Source of the DNA: Arcobacter venerupis
Lineage (GTDB): Bacteria > Campylobacterota > Campylobacteria > Campylobacterales > Arcobacteraceae
Assembly: GCF_013201665.1 (NCBI RefSeq)
Contig: NZ_CP053840.1
Location: 1,550,001-1,614,000, forward strand
DNA: 64,000 bases
Reading direction: 5' to 3'
Part shown: one piece after another, positions 8,794-16,650 of the stretch
Numbering within the stretch: the stretch's first letter is position 1
Layout of the letters: every line of letters starts with the position of its first letter
Notes under the pieces: generated by a model
Seen by the model: the letters and a program-made list of their open reading frames with translations, nothing else
Databases searched by the model: none
What the model was told of the DNA's origin: nothing
Translations under genes and position numbers: made by a program

Positions 8794-9969
8794 ATGGATA
8801 ATAATTTAGTTGAAATATATGCTACTACGCATTATAATAAATGTAATAAACATAATGATATTTATATACGTAAAAATTTACCTTGTCCATATCCTAATTG
8901 TGAAAATGGAATAAAAGAAGATAAGTTTATTGATTTTGAATATAAAATACAAGATAAAAAAGTTACGAAAGAAATTAAACATTTATATACTCGTAAGAAA
9001 TTTAAAGGTATTGAAAATGATTACAAATACATTTGGTTAAAAGAAGATGATTTATTTCCTTCTATATCAAATATAATAGTTAATGAAGTACATGTTATTA
9101 ATAAATGGAATATTATTGAATCAATTTATCATTATACTAAACTTGATAATTTATATTCAATATTAAATTCAAATGAGTTATGGCTTACTGAATATACTGC
9201 ACAGACTGATTCTATAGAAATTGTTCTTGGATTTGATTTATTTAGTAAATATGATAAAAATGATATTAATATCTCAAAAAAACTTTTTTCTAAAAATTTA
9301 AGTTTTTTTCTTACATGTTTTTCTTATGAATCCGAATGTAGAACTTTATTCAATCTATACTCAGACTATTCTCAAGGAGTCTCAATTGAATTTGATTCTA
9401 ATTTTAACATTGATAATAATTTTTGGTATAGTGATGATCAACTACTACAATTAATGCCAGTAATTTATGATGATCAAATACAAAGGAAAATTGTCGATTA
9501 TTGTATTTATCTTTTCAACGTTTCAGAAAAATGGATTGATATGAGTAAAGATACTTTTAATAATAAAAATGAGTTAATAACAAAATATAAAAGAAAAGAA
9601 GTAATAAAGATATTCTTTAAAAATAAAATGGAAGAGTTATTATCTTTTTTTAAACATTATAGTTATAAAGATGAGAGAGAAGTAAGATGGCTGTATCGAA
9701 AAGATGATGAATTTATAAATGAGTACTACGGAGAATGTTTAAATAAAAGAAGTGATGAAAGAACAAAAAAAACATATTATACTTCAACTGATATAGCAAG
9801 AAAACTTTCTCCTTCAGAAGAAAAAATCAATTTAAAATTACCGATTAAAAGTATCACTTTAGGGACAAATATTCAAGATAAAGATAAAATTATTTGTAAA
9901 ATTAAAGATTTACTTAAAAATAATTGTTATGAGAATGTTGAAATTAAAGTATCAACTTTACCTTATTAA
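8794..9969 (+). CDS. DUF2971-family protein with N-terminal Cys/His cluster
   Basis: 391 residues. The segment from about residue 110 carries the DUF2971 pattern: IYHYTKLDNLYSIL, LWLTEYTAQTDSIE, FLTCFSYESECRTLFNLY, YSQGVSIEFD and YKDEREVRWLY. DUF2971 proteins have no firmly established activity; they are scattered accessory genes, several near defence genes. The first 40 residues hold CNKH and CPYPNC, which could bind one zinc ion. It lies 34 bases after the GNAT gene on the same strand behind GAGAG, so it may share its promoter. Function not known. Confidence 0.75.
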   Translation: MDNNLVEIYATTHYNKCNKHNDIYIRKNLPCPYPNCENGIKEDKFIDFEYKIQDKKVTKEIKHLYTRKKFKGIENDYKYIWLKEDDLFPSISNIIVNEVHVINKWNIIESIYHYTKLDNLYSILNSNELWLTEYTAQTDSIEIVLGFDLFSKYDKNDINISKKLFSKNLSFFLTCFSYESECRTLFNLYSDYSQGVSIEFDSNFNIDNNFWYSDDQLLQLMPVIYDDQIQRKIVDYCIYLFNVSEKWIDMSKDTFNNKNELITKYKRKEVIKIFFKNKMEELLSFFKHYSYKDEREVRWLYRKDDEFINEYYGECLNKRSDERTKKTYYTSTDIARKLSPSEEKINLKLPIKSITLGTNIQDKDKIICKIKDLLKNNCYENVEIKVSTLPY

Positions 9970-10047
9970 TTAAGATTTTTAAATTATTTATTGAAGTATA
10001 AAATCCAATACATATAGATTTAAAACAGCTATTTATTTAATCTTAGA

Positions 10048-10053
10048 TATAAT
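10048..10053 (+). promoter_or_regulatory. -10 box very close to the S4-protein start codon
   Basis: A perfect TATAAT ends 7 bases before the ATG at 10061, and no Shine-Dalgarno sequence is present. A transcript starting 6-8 bases after this box would begin at or next to the A of the ATG, that is, it would be leaderless. The -35 region is poor, as is common in Campylobacterota promoters. Confidence 0.5.
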
Positions 10054-10060
10054 CTATGTT

Positions 10061-10309
10061 ATGAGAATAGATAAATTTTTAAATGCCGTTAATATTACAA
10101 AACGAAGAGCAGTAGCTGAGGATATGCTTGAGCACAAAGTTGTTTTTATAAATGACCAAGCTGTGAAAAAAGCAAAAGAAGTTAAGGTTGGAGACACAAT
10201 CGAGATTAGGTATTTAGAAAAAACTGAAAAATTCAAAGTATTACAAATACCAACTAATAAGTCAACTCCAAAATCAAAAATTGATGAATATGTGCAAAGG
10301 ATCGACTAA
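10061..10309 (+). CDS. S4-domain RNA-binding protein (HslR/Hsp15-like)
   Basis: 82 residues, almost entirely one S4 RNA-binding domain: MRIDKFLNAVNITKRRAVAEDM, VFINDQAVKKAKEVKVGDTIEIRY. Such small S4 proteins (Hsp15/RqcP-like) bind rRNA or stalled 50S subunits with peptidyl-tRNA. The start is fixed by the conserved MRIDKFL opening even though no ribosome site precedes it. The stop is immediately followed by the trpD ATG, giving an operon S4-trpD-tsaE-lptB. The assignment to Hsp15 versus RqcP is not settled by sequence alone. Confidence 0.88.
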   Translation: MRIDKFLNAVNITKRRAVAEDMLEHKVVFINDQAVKKAKEVKVGDTIEIRYLEKTEKFKVLQIPTNKSTPKSKIDEYVQRID

Positions 10310-11293
10310 ATGTTTAATGCATCCAAATTAAAATTTGATGATATATTTGAAAATAGATTATCTCAAGAAGAAATAAGAGAATATTTATTAGAACTTTACG
10401 AAAGAGGCGAAACAGCAGCTGAAATTGCAGGAGCTGCTAGTGCTATGAGAGATCATTATATCCCTCTTCCCATTCATGAAGATTTAAGAGAAAAAGCTAT
10501 TGATGTTGTAGGAACTGGTGGAGATAAAAGTTATAGTTTTAATATTTCAAGTACAGTTTCTATTTTGCTTGCAGCTTGTGGTTCTTATGTTGCAAAGCAT
10601 GGGAACAGAAGTGTTACAAGTAAATCAGGAAGTGCTGATATGCTTGAATCTTTAGGAATAAATCTTAATTTAGATTTACAAAGTACTGCTAAAATGCTAG
10701 AAGACACAGGTTTTGCTTTTATGTTTGCAAACAATCATCATCCAGCAATGAAATATATAACACCAGTTAGAAAAACAATTCCACATAGAACTATTATGAA
10801 TATTTTAGGCCCTTTATGTAATCCAGCAGGTGTTACAAAACAAGTAATTGGAGTATTTGATAAAGATTATATAAATAGAATTGCAGCTGCTCTTGATATG
10901 CTTGATACAAAAAGAGCGATGATTCTGTCATCAAATGATGGAATGGATGAAATCTCAGTTTCAGATATAACTTATGCAACACTTTTAATAAATGGAAAAA
11001 TTACAGATATTGAAATAAACCCTGAAAACTATGGTATTCCAATCGCTTCTAAAAATGATATTATTGGTGAAGGTCCTGAGTATAATGCAAAACTAACAAG
11101 AGATATTTTATCAAAAAAAATAGTTGGTGCAAAACTCGATATTGTTCTATTAAATACAGCAGCTGCTTTAATTATTGATGAAAAAGCAAGGGATTTTAAA
11201 GATGGTATTGATATGGCAAAAGAGGCAATAATCAGTGGTGCTGCAAAAGAAAAATTAGAACAAATTATAAAAGTTTCTAATCAATTAAGCTAG
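10310..11293 (+). CDS. trpD: Anthranilate phosphoribosyltransferase
   Basis: 327 residues. The enzyme transfers phosphoribose from PRPP to anthranilate, the second step of tryptophan synthesis. Visible signatures are DVVGTGGDKSYSFNIS (PRPP loop), AKHGNRSVTSKSGSADMLE (anthranilate/PRPP site) and RKTIPHRTIMNILGPLCNPA. It stands alone here, away from other trp genes, directly after the S4 gene with no gap, and so is translationally coupled to it. No trp attenuator is seen ahead of it. Confidence 0.96.
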   Translation: MFNASKLKFDDIFENRLSQEEIREYLLELYERGETAAEIAGAASAMRDHYIPLPIHEDLREKAIDVVGTGGDKSYSFNISSTVSILLAACGSYVAKHGNRSVTSKSGSADMLESLGINLNLDLQSTAKMLEDTGFAFMFANNHHPAMKYITPVRKTIPHRTIMNILGPLCNPAGVTKQVIGVFDKDYINRIAAALDMLDTKRAMILSSNDGMDEISVSDITYATLLINGKITDIEINPENYGIPIASKNDIIGEGPEYNAKLTRDILSKKIVGAKLDIVLLNTAAALIIDEKARDFKDGIDMAKEAIISGAAKEKLEQIIKVSNQLS

Positions 11294-11301
11294 GAATTTT
11301 T

Positions 11302-11718
11302 TTGCAAAAAGAGTTTGAATTAGGATTAAATCAACTTGATATTTTAGTAAAAGAGTTGATTAATTGTATAAATAATGAAGATAGTATAATTATTTTAAGA
11401 GGTGATTTAGCAAGTGGAAAAACTACCCTTGTTAAAAATTATGTAAAAGCTTTGGGTTTAAATGACTTAGTTACATCTCCTACTTTTTCATTACAAGCTA
11501 TTTATTCAAATGATATTTTTCATTATGATGTTTATAACAAAACATTAAGTGAATTTATCTCACTTGGTATGCTTGAAGAGTTTGAAAAAAAAGGTGTTCA
11601 CTTTGTAGAGTGGGGTGATGAAAAACTTGAAGAAATTCTTAATGATTATGGATATAAAGTGATTTTACTTGAAATAGAAAAAAAAGATAATAAAAGGCTA
11701 TATAAAATAAATGCATAA
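11302..11718 (+). CDS. tsaE: tRNA threonylcarbamoyladenosine biosynthesis ATPase TsaE
   Basis: 138 residues from a TTG start 8 bases after the trpD stop. P-loop GDLASGKTTLVKNY, switch VTSPTFSLQ, FHYDVYN and VEWGDE are the conserved TsaE motifs in order. TsaE is the ATPase partner of TsaB/TsaD in making t6A37 on ANN-decoding tRNAs. Its end overlaps the lptB start by 8 bases. The length is normal for the family. Confidence 0.95.
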   Translation: MQKEFELGLNQLDILVKELINCINNEDSIIILRGDLASGKTTLVKNYVKALGLNDLVTSPTFSLQAIYSNDIFHYDVYNKTLSEFISLGMLEEFEKKGVHFVEWGDEKLEEILNDYGYKVILLEIEKKDNKRLYKINA

Positions 11719-12433
11719 ACTACATATAAAAGATATAACAAAAACTATCAAAAAAACTCAAATACTTCATGGTATTTCACTTGAAGTGAAATCAGGGGAA
11801 ATAGTAGGATTATTAGGTCCAAATGGTGCAGGAAAAACAACTACATTTTATACTGTTTGTGGTTTAGTAAAACCAACAGCTGGAAATGTTTTTTTCGATG
11901 ATGAAGATATTACAGCATTACCTTTACATAAAAGAGCTTTAAGGGGAATTGGTTATTTACCACAAGAATCATCTATTTTTAAAGATTTATCTGTTGAAGA
12001 TAATCTAATGTTAGCGGCTCAGATTATTACAGATGATAAAGAAGAACAAATTAGAAGAGTAGAAGAGTTACTTGAACTTTTTAATATTGAGCCAATTCGT
12101 CAAAGACAAGGAGTTTCACTTTCTGGTGGAGAGAGAAGAAGAACTGAAATTGCTCGAGCATTAGTATCTCAACCAAAATTTTTACTTCTTGATGAACCAT
12201 TTGCTGGAGTTGATCCAATAGCTGTAAAAGATATTCAAGAGATAATCCATCAATTAACGAAAATAAATATTGGAGTTTTAATAACAGACCATAATGTTAG
12301 AGAAACTTTACAAATCTGTGATAGAGCATATGTTATGAAATCGGGAACTTTATTGGCTAGTGGAACAAGTGAAGAGATTAGAAATGATGTTAAAGTACGA
12401 GAGCACTATTTAGGTGAAGATTTTAACTTTTAA
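11711..12433 (+). CDS. lptB: Lipopolysaccharide export ABC transporter ATPase LptB
   Basis: 240 residues, one ABC ATPase domain: Walker A GPNGAGKTT, Q-loop GYLPQESSIFKDL (the LptB-typical Q-x-x-S-I-F), signature SLSGGERRR, Walker B FLLLDEPFAGVDP, H-loop ITDHNVRETL. LptB powers LptFG to extract lipopolysaccharide from the inner membrane for the Lpt bridge. It overlaps tsaE by 8 bases. The gene ends in a strong bidirectional terminator shared with the convergent diguanylate cyclase gene. kdsB and lpxK elsewhere in the window serve the same envelope pathway. Confidence 0.95.
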   Translation: MHKLHIKDITKTIKKTQILHGISLEVKSGEIVGLLGPNGAGKTTTFYTVCGLVKPTAGNVFFDDEDITALPLHKRALRGIGYLPQESSIFKDLSVEDNLMLAAQIITDDKEEQIRRVEELLELFNIEPIRQRQGVSLSGGERRRTEIARALVSQPKFLLLDEPFAGVDPIAVKDIQEIIHQLTKINIGVLITDHNVRETLQICDRAYVMKSGTLLASGTSEEIRNDVKVREHYLGEDFNF

Positions 12434-12437
12434 TTAT

Positions 12438-12472
12438 AAAATAAAGTAGTTTTTACGAAACTATTTTATTTT
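12438..12472. terminator. Bidirectional intrinsic terminator
   Basis: A 15-base stem (one G-T pair) with arms AAAATAAAGTAGTTT and AAACTATTTTATTTT around a 5-base loop, with A-tract before and T-tract after, sits between the convergent lptB and diguanylate cyclase genes. The right arm lies within the last codons of the minus-strand gene. Confidence 0.8.
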
Positions 12473-13769
12473 TTCCTGTTTTTTTTGCTTCATATAAAAG
12501 CTTGTCACATTTTGAAATGAATTTAGTTTCATCATCATCTTCTAAAAATTGAGAAACTCCAAAACTAGATGTTATATTTAAATTGTGACTTGTAAAGATA
12601 TATTCACTTATTGCTATTCTAATTTTTGAAGCAACTGCAATAGCACCTTCAAGATTAGTTTGAGGTAAAAGTATTAAAAACTCTTCTCCTCCCCATCTAA
12701 CATTTATATCTTGTTCTCTAACATTAGCTAATGCAACTTTTGAAAGCTCTTTTAACACTTCATCTCCAGTTTGATGTCCATAGGTATCATTTACCAATTT
12801 AAAATCATCAATATCAAACATAATTATTGATAAATCATTATTATATCTTAGTGCTCGTTTTATCTCTTTTGAATAAATTTCATCAAATCTATTTCTATTA
12901 AATAAACCTGTTAATTTATCATGGCTTGCTTGATATTCTAGTAGATTAGCTTTCTCTTTTAATTTTGTTATATCAGTTAATGAAAACACATAATAATCTT
13001 CTTTATTTTCATAATAATCAACATTAATAGCAAAGATTTTTTCTTCATTCAAAGAACTTTTTATTTTTACGATTCTATCTATTTCATGCAAATTTCTTAT
13101 ATAGTCAATCCAAGAATCTTGTTCAATAATTTTCTCTTTTGTAATAAATCCAAACTCTTCTTCAAAGAAATCAAAAATATTTTTTTCACCATTTACAAAT
13201 TTATCAAAGTCTAATATTCCGAAAAAATCAAGAAATTTTTTGTTTACATTTGTAATTCTTTCTTTGTTTGTAACAATTATAATATTATCTTGCGCATCTA
13301 ATATAGATCTTACTTTTGATATTTCTTGCTCGATTTTACTTTCTAGTGATAAATTTAATTCTATTAATTTCTTTTTTAAAATAATAGGTTCCATCGCTTT
13401 TATAATACTTTCTATTAATTGATATAAATCAATAGGTTTCATAGCATATGTACTAACACCAATTTCAATTGATTTTTTAAAAAAATTAGTATCATTGTGG
13501 GCACTTGTAATAACAAGAGGTATTTCTGTGTTTATCTTTTTTATAGCTTCACACATAGATAAACCATCCATTTTGGGCATATTTATATCTGAAACAATTA
13601 AATCAATATCGTCTTTATTTTCATTAAATATTTCAAAACCTTCAAGACCATCAGAAGCAACATAAACTTTTCTTAATAATGAACTTAATAATTTAGAAGT
13701 AAATTCTCTAACATCATTTTCATCTTCTACATATAAAACAGAGATTGTTTTTAAAATTTCTTTATTCAT
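12453..13769 (-). CDS. Response regulator diguanylate cyclase (REC-PAS-GGDEF)
   Basis: 438 residues from the ATG at 13769, preferred over the longer frame because GGAGA lies 7 bases before it. Receiver domain about 8-125 with VLYVEDENDVREF and phospho-acceptor in DLIVSDINMPKMDG, and the conserved Lys in MKPID; PAS-like segment about 150-275; GGDEF domain about 280-438 opening with HDKLTGLFNRNRF and carrying the active loop WGGEEFLILLP. It should make cyclic di-GMP when phosphorylated. Its start overlaps the end of the upstream GGDEF-EAL gene by 8 bases, so the pair is probably translated together and may set opposing cyclic-di-GMP activities. Confidence 0.92.
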   Translation of the reverse strand: MNKEILKTISVLYVEDENDVREFTSKLLSSLLRKVYVASDGLEGFEIFNENKDDIDLIVSDINMPKMDGLSMCEAIKKINTEIPLVITSAHNDTNFFKKSIEIGVSTYAMKPIDLYQLIESIIKAMEPIILKKKLIELNLSLESKIEQEISKVRSILDAQDNIIIVTNKERITNVNKKFLDFFGILDFDKFVNGEKNIFDFFEEEFGFITKEKIIEQDSWIDYIRNLHEIDRIVKIKSSLNEEKIFAINVDYYENKEDYYVFSLTDITKLKEKANLLEYQASHDKLTGLFNRNRFDEIYSKEIKRALRYNNDLSIIMFDIDDFKLVNDTYGHQTGDEVLKELSKVALANVREQDINVRWGGEEFLILLPQTNLEGAIAVASKIRIAISEYIFTSHNLNITSSFGVSQFLEDDDETKFISKCDKLLYEAKKTGKNKIVS

Positions 13770-15753
13770 GATTTTTATCTCCATTTTCATTATATTCCAT
13801 AACATTAGGTATTGACATTGGAGCAGAGAAAAAATACCCTTGGGAATAATCAGCTCCTAATTTTCTAACAATGTTAAAAATCTCTTCATTTTCAACAAAT
13901 TCTGCAATTGTTTTTAAATTTAAATTCTTTGCAAATTCTATTATGGTTTTTGTAATTTTATAAGAATTTTCATTAATTGCAATATTTTTTATTAAAGAAG
14001 CATCAATTTTTAGATAATCAATATTCATTTTTAAAAGATGCTCAAAATTAGAATATCCACTCCCAAAGTCATCAATTGCAACTTTACAGCCTAAAGATTT
14101 AACTTCATCCACAAAAGAGATTAGTAAATTGTAGTTTTTAATACTTTCATCTTCTAAAATCTCAAAAACAGCTCTGTTTTCTACATTATATTTATTTAAT
14201 AATTCTTTTATAAAATCTAAAAAATCAGGATTTTCAATATCTTCATAAGAGATATTTACAGAAAATTCAAAAGGCAAATGTTCAAATTTCTGAAAAGATT
14301 TTTCTAAAACAATTTTTGTAAGTTTTGTATATTGATTAGATTTTTTTGAAATATCTAAAAAGAAATAGGGTGCTACAACTTTTCCATCTTCATCTATTAA
14401 TCTTACTAAACACTCATATTTATCAACTTTTAGTGTTCTATTATTTACAAGTGGCTGAAAATATACTTCAATATTATCATTTATAAAAGCAGATTTTAAT
14501 TTTTTTGTCCAAAGCATATTATTTTCATATTCTTGGAATTTGTCAAGTTCATCATAAAAAACAAGATAATCTTTGTGATCTTTTTTTGCTGATTGTAGGG
14601 CAATATCCGCTGTTATTAGTTTATTATTTTTATTTGAAAAAGAGATTCCAGCTGTTATTCTAATATCAATTTCATATAACTCAAAAATAAATACTTTTTT
14701 ATAAACTGACTCAACTATATTTTTTATTAATTCTATAAAATCTTCTTGTGAATCTTTTGTATTAGTAATACAATAGTTATCAGATGGAAATTTATATAAT
14801 TTTATATGATCTCCTGATTTTTTAATCTTATCATTAATTAATTTTGCAACATCAATTAGTATTGAATCACCAACTTTATGGCCAAAAAAATCATTTACCT
14901 CTTTAAATGAATTAATATTTAAAAGACAAACAGCTTCTAAAACTAAATTATTTGTTTGTAATTCTTCAATTAATTTGGCTCTATTTGGGAATTTTGTTAA
15001 GTTATCAGTGTATAAAAGTTTATATAATTCATGTTTATGTTCGATTTCATGGCTAATATCATGTAAAATCATAATAGAAGTATTATTATGTGTAAGAAGG
15101 ATTTTCTGTAAAGAGAAATATTTTTTTGTATCATTGCTTTTTATACAAACTTTAATATTTTTATTTTCACACTCTTCAAATATCTTATTATCAAAATTAG
15201 TAATACAACCATCTTCCTTTTCAAAAATATCTGTAATATTTTTGTATTTATTGTTAATTTCTTCTAAAGAAAAACAATTCAAAAGTTTAAAAAAGTGATC
15301 ATTTGAAAAAATTACTTTTTCATTTGCCAATGAAAAAATAGGGTAATCAATATTATTTATTATAGAGTTAGAAAACTCTTCTTCTTTTTTTAATACACTG
15401 TTTGTATCGACTAAATTTGTATAATACTTTATTTTTAATATTAATTTATCTAAATCTAAAGGTTTATATAAAATATTTTCTTCTTTAATTATTGAGTATT
15501 TTTCGAGATGTAAATCATAATCAACTAAAAAAATAGTATGAATATTTCTTTCTAAGTAGAATTCTAAGGGATTAAAATAATTATGAACATTTATATCAAT
15601 TATAAGTAAATCAGTGTATTCAAGAGCATCATTAACATCTTCACACTCAAAAGAGAGTGTGATATTTATATTTTTTATTATTTTTGAAGCATATTGTTTG
15701 AAGTTTTTAAAGTGCTCTTGTTCATCACTTATTATTAGTACATCATAACGCAT
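13762..15753 (-). CDS. Receiver/PAS/GGDEF-EAL cyclic-di-GMP protein, probably a phosphodiesterase
   Basis: 663 residues. About 1-120 is receiver-like (VLIISDEQEHF, LLIIDINVH, YKPLDL); about 125-245 is PAS-like; about 250-405 is a GGDEF domain whose active loop reads FPSDNY instead of GGDEF, so cyclase activity is not expected; about 410-655 is an EAL domain. The EAL residues look complete: ECLVRL, FSVNIS, EILEDE, IDDFGSGYS, YLKIDASL, AEFVENEE and SQGYFFSAP, so phosphodiesterase activity is plausible. It shares an 8-base overlap with the downstream cyclase. The upstream gap to kdsB is about 90 bases. Confidence 0.9.
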   Translation of the reverse strand: MRYDVLIISDEQEHFKNFKQYASKIIKNINITLSFECEDVNDALEYTDLLIIDINVHNYFNPLEFYLERNIHTIFLVDYDLHLEKYSIIKEENILYKPLDLDKLILKIKYYTNLVDTNSVLKKEEEFSNSIINNIDYPIFSLANEKVIFSNDHFFKLLNCFSLEEINNKYKNITDIFEKEDGCITNFDNKIFEECENKNIKVCIKSNDTKKYFSLQKILLTHNNTSIMILHDISHEIEHKHELYKLLYTDNLTKFPNRAKLIEELQTNNLVLEAVCLLNINSFKEVNDFFGHKVGDSILIDVAKLINDKIKKSGDHIKLYKFPSDNYCITNTKDSQEDFIELIKNIVESVYKKVFIFELYEIDIRITAGISFSNKNNKLITADIALQSAKKDHKDYLVFYDELDKFQEYENNMLWTKKLKSAFINDNIEVYFQPLVNNRTLKVDKYECLVRLIDEDGKVVAPYFFLDISKKSNQYTKLTKIVLEKSFQKFEHLPFEFSVNISYEDIENPDFLDFIKELLNKYNVENRAVFEILEDESIKNYNLLISFVDEVKSLGCKVAIDDFGSGYSNFEHLLKMNIDYLKIDASLIKNIAINENSYKITKTIIEFAKNLNLKTIAEFVENEEIFNIVRKLGADYSQGYFFSAPMSIPNVMEYNENGDKNHE

Positions 15754-15840
15754 TAACGACCTTAATTTAGTATATTTTATCTCTTAGTTTTACATAAAAT
15801 TACTTTTAAATCACTTTATTCAATATTAAACATAAAAAAA

Positions 15841-16566
15841 TTATTTTCCAAAGATTTTAATTGCGTTATTTAAATCTGCTTGAGTATCAATACCAAAAGA
15901 TTTAGAAACAACTTTTACCATAGCAATTTTATGTCCATTATCTATTGCTCTTAATTGTTCAAGTTTTTCTATATTTTCTAATTTTGATGGATTTAATTTA
16001 CAAAAAGCATTTAATGATTTTTTAGTAAATCCATAAATTCCTAAATGACCGCTATAATTTGCTAATTCATGATGATCTCTGTGATATGGTACTTTTGCAC
16101 GTGAAAAGTAAATAGCATTCGAGTGTTCATCTAAAACAACTTTTACATGATTTGGATCATCAGCTAATTCTGAGCTTATCTCTTTATAACATGAAGTAAT
16201 CATAATATCTTCATTGTTTTCTTTTATTTGTTTTACTCTATTTATTACAGCTTCTACAACTTCAACTTCTATAAATGGTTCATCACCTTGAACATTTACA
16301 ATTATCTCATCTTCACTTAAATTTAATATATTTACAGCTTCATTTATTCTATCAGTTCCACTATTGTGTGAACTTGAAGTCATAACTGCATCAAAACCAT
16401 ATTGTGAAGCTAAATCAATAACTTCTTGTGAATCTGTAGCAATTACTACTTTATCCAATCTACTTACTTGTTTGGCAGTTCTAATTACCATTGGTAATCC
16501 TAAAATATCAACTAAAATTTTATTTGCAAATCTACTAGAATTTAATCTTGCAGGTATAATTATCAT
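15841..16566 (-). CDS. kdsB: 3-deoxy-manno-octulosonate cytidylyltransferase (CMP-Kdo synthetase)
   Basis: 241 residues. Activates Kdo with CTP for lipopolysaccharide inner-core synthesis. IIPARLNSSRFANK at the N-terminus, VNVQGDEPFI in the middle and ATDSQEV are the conserved nucleotide and metal motifs. The start at 16566 has AAGGAAG ahead of it. The gene is divergent from polA; the intervening 84 bases hold the polA -10 (TATAAT at 16610-16615). Confidence 0.95.
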   Translation of the reverse strand: MIIIPARLNSSRFANKILVDILGLPMVIRTAKQVSRLDKVVIATDSQEVIDLASQYGFDAVMTSSSHNSGTDRINEAVNILNLSEDEIIVNVQGDEPFIEVEVVEAVINRVKQIKENNEDIMITSCYKEISSELADDPNHVKVVLDEHSNAIYFSRAKVPYHRDHHELANYSGHLGIYGFTKKSLNAFCKLNPSKLENIEKLEQLRAIDNGHKIAMVKVVSKSFGIDTQADLNNAIKIFGK

Positions 16567-16650
16567 TTATCTTCCTTTTAAAGTAAAACCTTATTTTTAG
16601 TGACATTATTATAATATAAAATCTTTAAACAGTATATGAAAGAGAAATTT

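Noticed and set aside
13240-15298. Plus-strand open frames opposite the two cyclic-di-GMP genes
   Set aside because: No ribosome sites, low-complexity translations and full overlap with well-supported genes; shadows of the minus-strand coding.
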